Assembly: GCA_007123655.1 (NCBI GenBank)
Contig: SKKR01000135.1
Span: forward strand, 1 to 5,328
Direction: 5' to 3'
Origin: Thermomicrobiaceae bacterium
GTDB taxonomy: Bacteria; Chloroflexota; Chloroflexia; Thermomicrobiales; Thermomicrobiaceae
Length of the DNA: 5,328 nucleotides
Of this stretch, positions 1 to 5,328 are shown piece by piece (position 1 is the stretch's first letter; every line of letters starts with the position of its first letter). Position numbers and translations under genes: made by a program. The notes below the pieces were generated by a model, which saw only the letters and a program-made list of their open reading frames with translations, was not told the origin of the DNA and made no database searches.

Positions 1-1170
1 CAGCGAGAGCAACGCTTCGTCCAGGCGCCGATCCGGGCGTTCGTGGAGCACCGGGGCGACTGCTGGTTCATCACCGAGCGGGGGCTGTACCGGTTCACGA
101 TGAACGGCGTGCACGAGGAATCTCACTCCGCCGACTATGTGTCAGAGGCCACGCTGCCACAGACGGGATATGACGACGACCTGACCTGGGTTGTCAGTCA
201 CATGGGGTCGCTCTGGCTGTGGATGGGGAAGGAAGTCCACCGCTACGACGCGACCAACCGGATCTTCGAACCGATGGGGATGCGAGGACGCGCCACGTTC
301 GGCGCCTGTTCGGTCGGTCGGTACCTGGTGGTCAACCTCGATCGTGATCTGGACGGGCGACGACAGCTGTGGGCCTGGGATGGGCGCGGTTGGTGGCTCC
401 TAGACGAAGAACAGGGCGAGCAGACGCGCTTCGGCTGGCCCGTGGCGATCTTTGGGGTTGCCGGGAACGGTGACCTTCTGGCGGGCCGGGGGACAACCGA
501 TAACCAGACGGCCCTGTGGCAGTTCTTCGACCGCGAGGACAACCCGGCGTTTCGCGATTCGATGACGCTGACGAGTTCGCTCCTCGACGGAGGCGAGCGG
601 GACCTGGACAAAGTCTGGCGCAAGGTCGGTGCGATTCTGGCCTGGCCGGATGAACGGGAAGGGCAATCCGGCGTCACCGTGCGGGTCAGTTTCTCGACGG
701 ACGGTGGTCAGTCCTGGACCGAGGTGGAGTCCGAAGAGATCAACGCCACTGATCGGACGACCGAGCTTGCAGGCAGTATGCCGGACGTCGTGCGCAGCCG
801 GTTCATCCAGTTGCGGGTCACGATGGAAGGGGTAAGCGACTGGGCGCCGGTGCTGATGGGTATGTGGGCCGAACACGAGACGCTCGATCTTCCGGTCCGC
901 CGGAGACGGTGGCGGTTGACCGTGCAGTGTCGCGACACGCTGGTCCGGCGAGACGGCTCACCCACACCGGACGACGGCCGGGCGATCGCCGCGCAACTCT
1001 GGGGTCTCTGGGAGGACGGCGCGGTTACCACGTTCCGGGATGTTGATCAACATGGATCTTCGGACACGTACACCGTGCGTATCGCTGGAATCCGAGAGGT
1101 CGTGCCAAGGCCGGGACGACTGGATGGTGACGCGAGTTCAGAGATCGAACTGACACTGGTGGAGATCTAG
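1..1170 (+). CDS. Phage tail/virion-like structural protein, beta-propeller type (5' partial)
   Basis: The frame is open through base 1, giving 389 residues and a TAG stop. A GTG at 43 exists, but the residues before and after it (FVEHRGDCWFITERGLYRF) read as one continuous beta blade, so the true start is probably upstream. The N-terminal two thirds show repeated Trp/Gly-rich strands (SLWLWMGKEVHRYD, RQLWAWDGRGWWLL, TALWQFF), like blades of a propeller. Near residues 230-240 there is an Asp-box-like motif, SFSTDGGQSW. The C-terminal about 100 residues (WRLTVQCRDTLV... to IELTLVEI) form a separate beta-rich domain of the kind seen at the end of phage tail and baseplate proteins. No catalytic residues are evident. 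An amidase gene follows 123 bases downstream, which supports a phage structural role. The virion part (tail tip, baseplate, head-tail stabiliser) cannot be assigned. A host secreted propeller protein is the main alternative. Confidence 0.6.
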   Translation, partial: QREQRFVQAPIRAFVEHRGDCWFITERGLYRFTMNGVHEESHSADYVSEATLPQTGYDDDLTWVVSHMGSLWLWMGKEVHRYDATNRIFEPMGMRGRATFGACSVGRYLVVNLDRDLDGRRQLWAWDGRGWWLLDEEQGEQTRFGWPVAIFGVAGNGDLLAGRGTTDNQTALWQFFDREDNPAFRDSMTLTSSLLDGGERDLDKVWRKVGAILAWPDEREGQSGVTVRVSFSTDGGQSWTEVESEEINATDRTTELAGSMPDVVRSRFIQLRVTMEGVSDWAPVLMGMWAEHETLDLPVRRRRWRLTVQCRDTLVRRDGSPTPDDGRAIAAQLWGLWEDGAVTTFRDVDQHGSSDTYTVRIAGIREVVPRPGRLDGDASSEIELTLVEI

Positions 1171-1177
1171 ATCTCCA
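1160..1177. repeat. Perfect 18-base palindrome centred on a stop codon
   Basis: TGGAGATCTAGATCTCCA is exactly its own reverse complement. It spans the last codons and the TAG stop of the tail-like gene and the first seven bases after it. In RNA it could form a stem of about seven base pairs. No T-run follows, so it is not a classical Rho-independent terminator. It could be a protein-binding site, a processing or pausing hairpin, or chance. Confidence 0.6.
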
Positions 1178-1279
1178 GGTCCGTGATCGCCAGTGCGGTC
1201 CAGTATCCGTCTGACTGGCAGGTCACGAAGAAATCTTCGGATTCGAATCGCCCGGGGAATTGCTTTCGGGAGTGCGTTC

Positions 1280-1287
1280 GGAAGGGG
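1280..1287 (+). promoter_or_regulatory. Ribosome binding site that decides the amidase start
   Basis: GGAAGGGG lies six bases before the ATG at 1294 and directly abuts the ATG at 1288. The spacing favours 1294 as the start. The frame stays open upstream to a GTG at 1183, but the extra 37 residues look unlike an amidase N-terminus and that GTG has only a weak upstream match (CCAGGT). Confidence 0.55.
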
Positions 1288-1293
1288 ATGATC

Positions 1294-2076
1294 ATGTTCC
1301 AGCATGCGATAGACCTTCGGCCCGCGCTGCGGCGCAATCCCGCGGGTGGCCCGAACCGGCGGGTTTCCCTCGAAGAGAAAACCGGGATCGTGGTCCATTA
1401 CAACGGTGGTCCGGTTCCAGCGGAGGTGAGCGACCGCGAGTGGATCGACCGTGTGGTTACCTGGCACCTGCAGCGGGACTGGCGCGCCAACCCGACAGCC
1501 GGAGGCGCCCCGATTCGGGGAGACGGCGTCATGTACCACCTGGCAGTGGGGAGGGCCGGCGAAGTGTTCCAGTTGCGGGACCTGAACGACGTTCTCTGGC
1601 ACTGCGGTTCCTGGCCGGAGAACCGGACCCACCTTGCGGTGTTCGTCATCCTGGGCGGTAACCAGAGAGCGACTCCCCCGCAGCTATCCGCGCTCGAAGA
1701 CATTGTCAACGAGTGGGTTGCGTCGGCAAGTCAACGCGAGCGGCGGAATGTGATTGGCCATCAGGAGGTGGACTGGACCGCCTGCCCCGGCACGTTGCAG
1801 GACGATTTCGTACTGCCGTATCGAAAGGTCATCGAGATGACGACGAACGGGCGCTGGTTCCCGGAGACCGAGTGCTTCGTTGGCGGAGCGTTCTGGGATT
1901 ACTGGGTCAACCATGGCGGGTTGATGATCTTTGGCTACCCATTGACGAACGAGCGAGACGAAGACGGTATGACGGTGCAGTACTTCGAGCGGGCGGTGTT
2001 CGAGTGGCACCCGGAGAACCAGCCCGGGTATCGAGTGCTGCTTCGACGCCTTGGGGCCGAAGCGCTCACCGGGTGA
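1294..2076 (+). CDS. N-acetylmuramoyl-L-alanine amidase (Amidase_2/PGRP family), probable endolysin
   Basis: The 260-residue product should cleave the amide bond between N-acetylmuramic acid and L-alanine in peptidoglycan. The catalytic domain covers about residues 28-180. Zinc ligands can be placed by analogy with T7 lysozyme: His35 (VVHYNGG), His156 (GHQEVD) and Cys164 (TACPG); the His156-Cys164 spacing of eight matches T7. Tyr81-His82 (MYHLAVGRAGEV) and the WHCG segment at 102-105 are also typical. The position of T7 Lys128 is occupied by Thr162, as in PGRP amidases. Residues about 188-254 form a second module (RWFPETECF, FGYPLT, VQYFERAVFEWHPEN) that I know as frequent in Chloroflexota proteins; wall binding is inference. 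No signal peptide or membrane segment is visible, so export would need a holin or other route, and none is encoded in view. It follows a tail-like gene, which suggests phage lysis. A host wall-remodelling amidase is less likely. Confidence 0.85.
   Translation: MFQHAIDLRPALRRNPAGGPNRRVSLEEKTGIVVHYNGGPVPAEVSDREWIDRVVTWHLQRDWRANPTAGGAPIRGDGVMYHLAVGRAGEVFQLRDLNDVLWHCGSWPENRTHLAVFVILGGNQRATPPQLSALEDIVNEWVASASQRERRNVIGHQEVDWTACPGTLQDDFVLPYRKVIEMTTNGRWFPETECFVGGAFWDYWVNHGGLMIFGYPLTNERDEDGMTVQYFERAVFEWHPENQPGYRVLLRRLGAEALTG
2066..2076. repeat. Short inverted repeat upstream of the -10 element
   Basis: TCACC-G-GGTGA has perfect five-base arms around one central base, and its last three bases are the amidase stop codon. 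It sits where a -35 element would be expected for the TATAAT at 2086. It may be an operator half of the regulatory region, or chance, since such short repeats are common. Confidence 0.35.
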
Positions 2077-2085
2077 CGTTCCGGG

Positions 2086-2091
2086 TATAAT
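2086..2091 (+). promoter_or_regulatory. Candidate -10 promoter element for the acetyltransferase gene
   Basis: A perfect TATAAT stands in otherwise GC-rich sequence just after the amidase stop codon and 50 bases before the acetyltransferase start. The predicted transcription start is near 2098. No good TTGACA-like element lies 16-19 bases upstream, and there is no TGn extension, so the promoter may depend on an activator or on another sigma context. Confidence 0.55.
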
Positions 2092-2111
2092 CTGCTCCCA
2101 TTGGGAGCAGA
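2091..2111. promoter_or_regulatory. Perfect inverted repeat overlapping the predicted transcription start (candidate operator)
   Basis: Arms TCTGCTCCCA and TGGGAGCAGA are exact reverse complements separated by one T. The left arm begins at the last base of TATAAT. Transcription from that promoter would begin inside the repeat, so the RNA would carry only part of it. This points to a DNA-level operator, probably for a dimeric repressor. Read through from the amidase gene it could also form a nine-pair hairpin, but no T-run follows, so it is a poor Rho-independent terminator. Confidence 0.6.
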
Positions 2112-2141
2112 CGTCCGCACGACGCCGGGGAGTGATGCACC

Positions 2142-2708
2142 GTGGCGACGACGAAACAACCGATCCGCGAGACCAGAACCATCCCGTCACAGACGCGGGA
2201 AGACGGGCAGGTGATTATCGACCACGCCGGTGCCGGCGATCTGGTCGCACTTCGCAACCTGCAAAACCGATGTTTCCAGGACGGCCAGGCATACGGGCTG
2301 GTAACGCTGATGGTCTTCCAGGTCTGGCCGCGGGCGCGGGTGCTTGTGGCGCGTAGCGGTGAGGAGATTATCGGTTGTGTCATCGGTGACGTCCAGGGTG
2401 ACCAGGCGCGCGTCCTGAACATCTGCGTTGATCCCGCTTACCGGCGACGGGGCCTGGGCACCGCGCTGCTGTCATCGATCGAACAGCTGCTCGACCACGA
2501 CAACATGACCCTCATGGTCGAAGACAAGAACCTGGCCGCGCAGGAGCTCTACCGGCAGCATGGCTACATGTCCGCCGGCGATCTCCGGGACTACTACGGC
2601 CGGAACCGGCACGGCGTGCTCATGCAGAAGCGGCGCGTTCATCCACCTGTCGGATACCGTCCGAAGTTCACGGTCACCGACGGCCGTGGCGACGAGATCG
2701 AGACCTGA
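2142..2708 (+). CDS. GNAT-family N-acetyltransferase, RimI-like
   Basis: The 188-residue product should transfer acetyl from acetyl-CoA to an amine, perhaps a protein N-terminus. The GNAT fold covers about residues 24-163. Motif A is VDPAYRRRGLGTALL at 96-110, with the acetyl-CoA pyrophosphate loop R101-x-x-G104-x-G106. Motif B follows as NLAAQELYRQHGY at 130-142, then YYG at 151-153 and GVLMQK, the order seen in RimI and related N-alpha-acetyltransferases. About 23 polar residues precede the fold and a basic tail of about 25 residues (KRRVHPPVGYRPK) follows it; both exceed typical RimI of about 150 residues. The start is GTG at 2142, with GGGGAG at 2127-2132 as ribosome binding site; an ATG at 2135 is out of frame. 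The gene is not next to tsaB or tsaD here, so the substrate is open and rimI is not assigned. It probably has its own promoter at 2086. Confidence 0.85.
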   Translation: MATTKQPIRETRTIPSQTREDGQVIIDHAGAGDLVALRNLQNRCFQDGQAYGLVTLMVFQVWPRARVLVARSGEEIIGCVIGDVQGDQARVLNICVDPAYRRRGLGTALLSSIEQLLDHDNMTLMVEDKNLAAQELYRQHGYMSAGDLRDYYGRNRHGVLMQKRRVHPPVGYRPKFTVTDGRGDEIET

Positions 2709-2890
2709 TCCGCGAACAAGAGCCGTAACCCGGCGCTGCGGCACCGGACGTACGTGTAATCTCCGCAGGCGACCGAGCCGGCGGATCCCTCTGAGCGGGG
2801 GACCCGGCCGGAAGCGACTGCGCGTACTTGACTCTGGTAAGCAGCACGGCAAACGGCGACTGACTGCATGCTGCGGAAAGGTGGACGGTG
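2709..2890 (+). other. 182-base leader with RNA fold potential before the patatin gene
   Basis: No credible gene lies here. By hand, 2750-2758 pairs with 2819-2827 (nine pairs, two of them G-U), enclosing hairpin 2762-2785 (TCCGC/GCGGA, then GGC/GCC after an A-G mismatch, loop GACCGA) and hairpin 2786-2802 (TCCCTC/GGGGGA, loop TGAGC). This gives a three-way junction. A further stem GCAGCA/TGCTGC joins 2841-2846 to 2869-2874, right before the ribosome binding site GGAAAGG at 2875-2881. A TTGACT at 2828-2833 resembles a -35 element, but the expected -10 position (2851-2856, AAACGG) is poor. It may be an untranslated leader, a cis-regulatory RNA or simply GC-rich sequence that folds easily. Confidence 0.35.
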
Positions 2891-3844
2891 ATGGTGACCC
2901 TCCAATCTGCCGGAGACTCTGTCGATCTCGTCCTGCAAGGGGGCGGGATCAAAGCGATCGGTCTGGCGGGCGGCCTGCACGCACTGTCTGAGCGCGACAT
3001 ACGGATTCGCCGGATCGCTGGCGCGTCTGGCGGGGCGATCGTAGCCGGTCTGACCGCGGCCGGGTATACCGCGACCGACCTGAGACGGATCATCGAAACC
3101 GAACCGTTTCCCGAGCTCCTGGATCCCCGCTGGTACGGACAACTTCCACTCGTTGGCAAGCCGCTTGCCATCCTCTGGCGTATGGGATTGCACGCCGGTG
3201 ACCGGGTTCTGGAGCGCCTCAACGAGCTCTTGCGGGCCAACGGGGTTGAGAGCTTCGGGGATCTGCGTGACGGGAGCGAGTTCGAGCCGCTCCAGGTTGT
3301 GGTGTCAGACGTGACCGCCAGGCGCCTGTTGCTGTTCCCGCGAGACGCCGGCCTGTTCGGCATCGACCCGGACCGGCTTGGAGTCGGGCTCGTGCTCCGG
3401 ATGAGCTCGAGCATTCCTGTTGTGTACGAGCCGGTCAGACTGAGCCACGCGACCGATAACAGCAAGCATCTGCTGGTCGACGGGGGAATGCTGTCCAACT
3501 TCCCGCTCTGGGTGTTCGACGATGCTCCGGACCCACAACGAAACGTGCTCGGTCTCCGGCTTATGGATGACCAGCCCGGCGACTCACTCGCGGGTCGACT
3601 CCCGGTTTCGGCGCTGGCCCGGACCCGACTGGGGCAGCTGATCGACTACGTGGAAAGCCTCGCCAGAACGATGATGGAGGCGCACGACCGGCGCTACCTG
3701 GATCAGGATGACGTCGGACGGACGATCCAGATCCCGACCCTCGGCGTTGGTACCACCGAGTTCGACCTTCCCGCGGAGCGAATCGAGGAGCTGTATCAGG
3801 CAGGGCGGGAGCGCGTCCACGCTGCGATGGGAGAACCGACGTAA
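2891..3844 (+). CDS. Patatin-like phospholipase (RssA/YlbK-type serine acyl hydrolase)
   Basis: The 317-residue product should hydrolyse acyl esters of phospholipids or related lipids with a Ser-Asp dyad. The oxyanion-hole glycine run is at residues 17-24 (GGGIKAIG), the nucleophile elbow is GASGG at 44-48 with Ser46, and the catalytic Asp197 is in VDGGMLSNFP. The SSSIPVVYEPV stretch at 172-182 is also characteristic of the family, so the active site looks complete. There is no signal peptide and no clear membrane helix; it is probably cytosolic or membrane-peripheral. Its length is close to the small bacterial RssA/YlbK group. ATG 2891 was chosen because GGAAAGG at 2875-2881 lies nine bases upstream; GTG at 2888 and GTG at 2894 are in-frame alternatives. 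Patatin effectors occur in CBASS defence, but no nucleotide cyclase is adjacent, so a housekeeping lipid role is more likely. Confidence 0.88.
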   Translation: MVTLQSAGDSVDLVLQGGGIKAIGLAGGLHALSERDIRIRRIAGASGGAIVAGLTAAGYTATDLRRIIETEPFPELLDPRWYGQLPLVGKPLAILWRMGLHAGDRVLERLNELLRANGVESFGDLRDGSEFEPLQVVVSDVTARRLLLFPRDAGLFGIDPDRLGVGLVLRMSSSIPVVYEPVRLSHATDNSKHLLVDGGMLSNFPLWVFDDAPDPQRNVLGLRLMDDQPGDSLAGRLPVSALARTRLGQLIDYVESLARTMMEAHDRRYLDQDDVGRTIQIPTLGVGTTEFDLPAERIEELYQAGRERVHAAMGEPT

Positions 3845-3847
3845 TCA

Positions 3848-3863
3848 CGCGGTGGAAACCGTG
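3848..3863 (+). other. Small GNRA-loop hairpin after the patatin gene
   Basis: CGCGGT and ACCGTG can form six pairs (one G-U) around a GGAA loop, starting four bases after the patatin stop. No T-run follows, so termination here would not be the classical type; it may instead stabilise the 3' end of the message. Confidence 0.25.
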
Positions 3864-3864
3864 G

Positions 3865-3870
3865 TAGGCT
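3865..3870 (+). promoter_or_regulatory. Possible weak -10 element before the MFS gene
   Basis: TAGGCT in the context GTGGTAGGCTGA resembles -10 hexamers of GC-rich bacteria (T, A and final T conserved) and lies 55 bases before the MFS start. The corresponding -35 (TAATCA at 3842-3847) matches TTGACA at only three of six bases. The MFS gene could equally be read through from the patatin gene. Confidence 0.25.
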
Positions 3871-3924
3871 GACAGGAGCCGGCGAGCGCGTCAGCCGGGT
3901 TCAGGGCGCCATCCCCGGAGGGTC

Positions 3925-5238
3925 ATGAGCACCGCCACAGCCGAACATCGCGAGCGAGCACCGTTCTACGCGTTGCTGGTCAGCTACGCCATGGTCTACT
4001 TCAGCCTGATGCTGGCGATGGTTGCGGTCCCCTGGTTCGTGCTGGAGACGACGGGAAGCGCGGCACGGACCGGAATCGTCGCGGCGGTGCAGGGCGTCCC
4101 GATGATCTTCGCCGGCGTCTTCGGCGGTGTGATCGTGGATCGTATCGGGTTCAAGCGGACCGCGGTCATCTCCGACCTTGTGGCGGGATTCGCGTTCGGC
4201 ATGATCCCGCTGTTGCATTTCACGACCGGCATCACGTTCTGGCAGTTGATCTTCTTCGTCTTCCTGCGGGCTACGTTCGACACGCCGGGGTTCACTGCCC
4301 GGCACAGCCTGATGCCGGATATCGCCGAGCGCGCCGGAATTCCGCTGGAGCGGGCCAACTCGATCGGACAGACCCTGCTCCAGACGGCCATCCTGCTGGC
4401 GCCTGCGATGGCCGGCATTCTGATCGGCGTCATCGGTTCAAGCGCCGTGCTCTGGATCGCCACCGGGATGTTCCTGGTCTCCGTAACGTCCGTCACGCTT
4501 TTCATCCCGGCAGTCCGGCCCAGCAGCCAGGCCGCCGTGCAGAGCCAGACCCGTTATCTGGGTCAGCTGAAAGACGGGTTCTCGTTCGTGACGGGCACGA
4601 AGATCATCCTGGCCCTGTTCCTGACGGTGATGGCTGTTCAGTTCGTCCGGGCAAACCAGATGGTAATTCTGCCGGTGTACGGGCACGATCTCCTCGGATC
4701 TGCGACCGCGTTCGGGTTCCTGTTTGCGGCGATGGGCGCCGGCGGGGTGCTGACCGCGATCGGGTTCGGTATCTGGGGACACCGGTTGCCCCGGCGTCCG
4801 GTGATTCTGATCGGCGCCAGCAGCATGGCGTTCATGTTTCTCATGCTCTCCGCAACACCACCCTACTGGCTGACGCTGGTTGGCATGTTCATCGCCGGGC
4901 TGATGAACGGGCCGATGATCCCGCTGGTCTTCACGATGATTCAGGAAAACACGCCCAAGGATCTGCGTGGACGCGTATTCGGGCTCTACGACGCGACCAT
5001 TTTCTCCGCGATGGTCCCAGGGCGCTTGCTGGCGGGTTACCTGGTGGAGTGGACGAGCGTCGTCCAGGCGCTACTGATCGTCGGCGGTAGCTACATCTTC
5101 GCGGTTTTCGGGATGATGTTGAATCCGAACCTGCGGAATCTCAAACGTCCGGATCCGGCCAATCAGGAGCAGCCTGAACGGGAGTCCGAGTCCACAACGT
5201 CCAGTCCTGCGCCCACTACCCAGCAAGCGGGGCGGTAG
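3925..5238 (+). CDS. Major facilitator superfamily efflux transporter, DHA3/EntS (MFS_3)-like
   Basis: This 437-residue inner-membrane protein has about 12 hydrophobic segments, the first at about 14-40 and the last at about 378-400. Motif A of the superfamily is clear in the loop after TM2, GGVIVDRIGFKR at 67-78. The second half carries LPVYGHDLLGSATAFGFLFAAMGAGG at 249-274 and TPKDLRGRVFGLYDA at 343-357, patterns typical of the DHA3 group that includes the enterobactin exporter EntS and macrolide exporters. It should use the proton gradient to export a small molecule; the substrate cannot be read from sequence. The last about 28 residues form a polar tail rich in Glu, Ser, Thr, Pro and Gln, probably cytosolic and disordered. 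The ATG at 3925 is the only sensible start, because the next Met is inside TM1 and a stop lies upstream in frame at 3865. Its ribosome binding site, GGAGG at 3917-3921, is only three bases from the ATG, which is unusually close. Confidence 0.85.
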   Translation: MSTATAEHRERAPFYALLVSYAMVYFSLMLAMVAVPWFVLETTGSAARTGIVAAVQGVPMIFAGVFGGVIVDRIGFKRTAVISDLVAGFAFGMIPLLHFTTGITFWQLIFFVFLRATFDTPGFTARHSLMPDIAERAGIPLERANSIGQTLLQTAILLAPAMAGILIGVIGSSAVLWIATGMFLVSVTSVTLFIPAVRPSSQAAVQSQTRYLGQLKDGFSFVTGTKIILALFLTVMAVQFVRANQMVILPVYGHDLLGSATAFGFLFAAMGAGGVLTAIGFGIWGHRLPRRPVILIGASSMAFMFLMLSATPPYWLTLVGMFIAGLMNGPMIPLVFTMIQENTPKDLRGRVFGLYDATIFSAMVPGRLLAGYLVEWTSVVQALLIVGGSYIFAVFGMMLNPNLRNLKRPDPANQEQPERESESTTSSPAPTTQQAGR

Positions 5239-5251
5239 TAAAACCACATCT

Positions 5252-5271
5252 CCCGGCCATGAATGACCGGG
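5252..5271. repeat. Imperfect inverted repeat downstream of the MFS gene
   Basis: CCCGG at 5252-5256 pairs with CCGGG at 5267-5271, and CAT with ATG inside, interrupted by one C-A mismatch around a GA centre. It lies 14 bases after the MFS stop. No T-run follows, so it is a weak terminator candidate. It contains the ATG of the possible next gene. CATGAATG-centred hairpins flanked by CCGG also occur at the right ends of some IS200/IS605-type elements, but no TnpB coding sequence is visible. Confidence 0.45.
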
Positions 5272-5328
5272 CTTATCCCGGCGTTGTGCTGCTCGCAGGT
5301 GGTCAATCCTTCTTCGGCGTCACCCTGG
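5259..5328 (+). CDS. Possible start of a further gene (3' partial, unidentified)
   Basis: An ATG 20 bases after the MFS stop opens a frame that runs to the window edge: 23 codons starting MNDRAYPGVVLLAGGQSFFG. After about seven residues the sequence turns hydrophobic and Gly-rich, compatible with a first membrane helix of another transporter, though this is too short to name a family. No Shine-Dalgarno sequence precedes the ATG and the start lies inside a hairpin, so expression or start choice is doubtful. GTG at 5286 is an in-frame alternative, also without a clear ribosome binding site. A MobA-like AGGxS reading was considered, but the following residues do not fit. Confidence 0.35.
   Translation, partial: MNDRAYPGVVLLAGGQSFFGVTL

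Noticed and set aside
1183..1293. Upstream GTG extension of the amidase by 37 residues.
   Set aside because: The extra sequence has no signal-peptide or amidase character, and a better ribosome binding site with good spacing serves ATG 1294.
2091..2111. Inverted repeat as a Rho-independent terminator of the amidase gene.
   Set aside because: No T-run follows the right arm, and a TATAAT abuts the left arm, which favours an operator.
2794..2805. AGCGGGGGACCC resembles the conserved core of the ydaO/yuaA (c-di-AMP) riboswitch as I recall it.
   Set aside because: The expected following GGGGTGAAT-type segment and the 3' CCGAATCCGTCAGC-type segment are not present, and the local bases pair in a different hairpin. 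A covariance-model search against RF00379 would settle it.
2843..2881. GCACGGCAAAC is reminiscent of the 5' part of the c-di-GMP-I (GEMM) riboswitch.
   Set aside because: The partner GGGACGCAAAGC-type segment is missing downstream; the match is short.
2674..3498. Long 274-codon minus-strand open frame opposite the patatin gene.
   Set aside because: Its product is Ser/Arg/Pro-rich low-complexity sequence with no family signature, while the plus strand encodes a protein with all patatin motifs. It is a GC-driven shadow.
2891..3844. Patatin as a CapV-like effector of a CBASS anti-phage system.
   Set aside because: No CD-NTase, ubiquitin-like or accessory defence gene is adjacent; the neighbours are an acetyltransferase and a transporter.
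3901..4505. Minus-strand open frames opposite the MFS gene.
   Set aside because: Charged, low-complexity translations that mirror the membrane-protein codons; no plausible start signals or motifs.

Overview
The window is GC-rich (judged by eye), with tightly packed plus-strand genes. The best taxonomic clue is the C-terminal module of the amidase (about residues 188-254, with FGYPLT, VQYFERAVFEWHPEN and a terminal VLLRRLG). In my recollection this module is very common in secreted proteins of Chloroflexota, especially Thermomicrobia/Sphaerobacter-like and Chloroflexus-like bacteria. A Chloroflexota host, or a phage of one, is therefore the likely source; this is inference, with no database support available here.

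Layout. (1) Bases 1-1170: the 3' part of a large beta-rich, propeller-like protein that looks like a phage tail or virion structural protein; its start lies outside the window. (2) 1294-2076: a T7-lysozyme/PGRP-type N-acetylmuramoyl-L-alanine amidase, probably the endolysin of the same phage-like module. (3) 2066-2111: a compact regulatory region with a perfect TATAAT and two perfect inverted repeats, marking the change from phage-like to ordinary chromosomal genes. (4) 2142-2708: a RimI-like GNAT acetyltransferase. (5) 2709-2890: a 182-base gap whose RNA can fold into a three-way junction plus a further hairpin. (6) 2891-3844: a patatin-like phospholipase with a complete catalytic dyad. (7) 3925-5238: a 12-TM major facilitator of the drug/metabolite efflux (DHA3, EntS/MFS_3-like) type. 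(8) 5259-5328: possibly the first 23 codons of another gene, starting inside a hairpin.

Genes 1 and 2 form a structural-plus-lysis cassette, so the left side is probably the edge of a prophage or of a phage-derived particle cluster. The GNAT, patatin and MFS genes share strand and close spacing, but each has its own leader of about 65-180 bases. Nothing in the sequence shows that they act in one pathway. I found no integrase, att repeat, CRISPR, tRNA or rRNA. I do not see a convincing new multi-gene system. The most unusual signals are the palindromic promoter region before the GNAT gene and the structured leader before the patatin gene.
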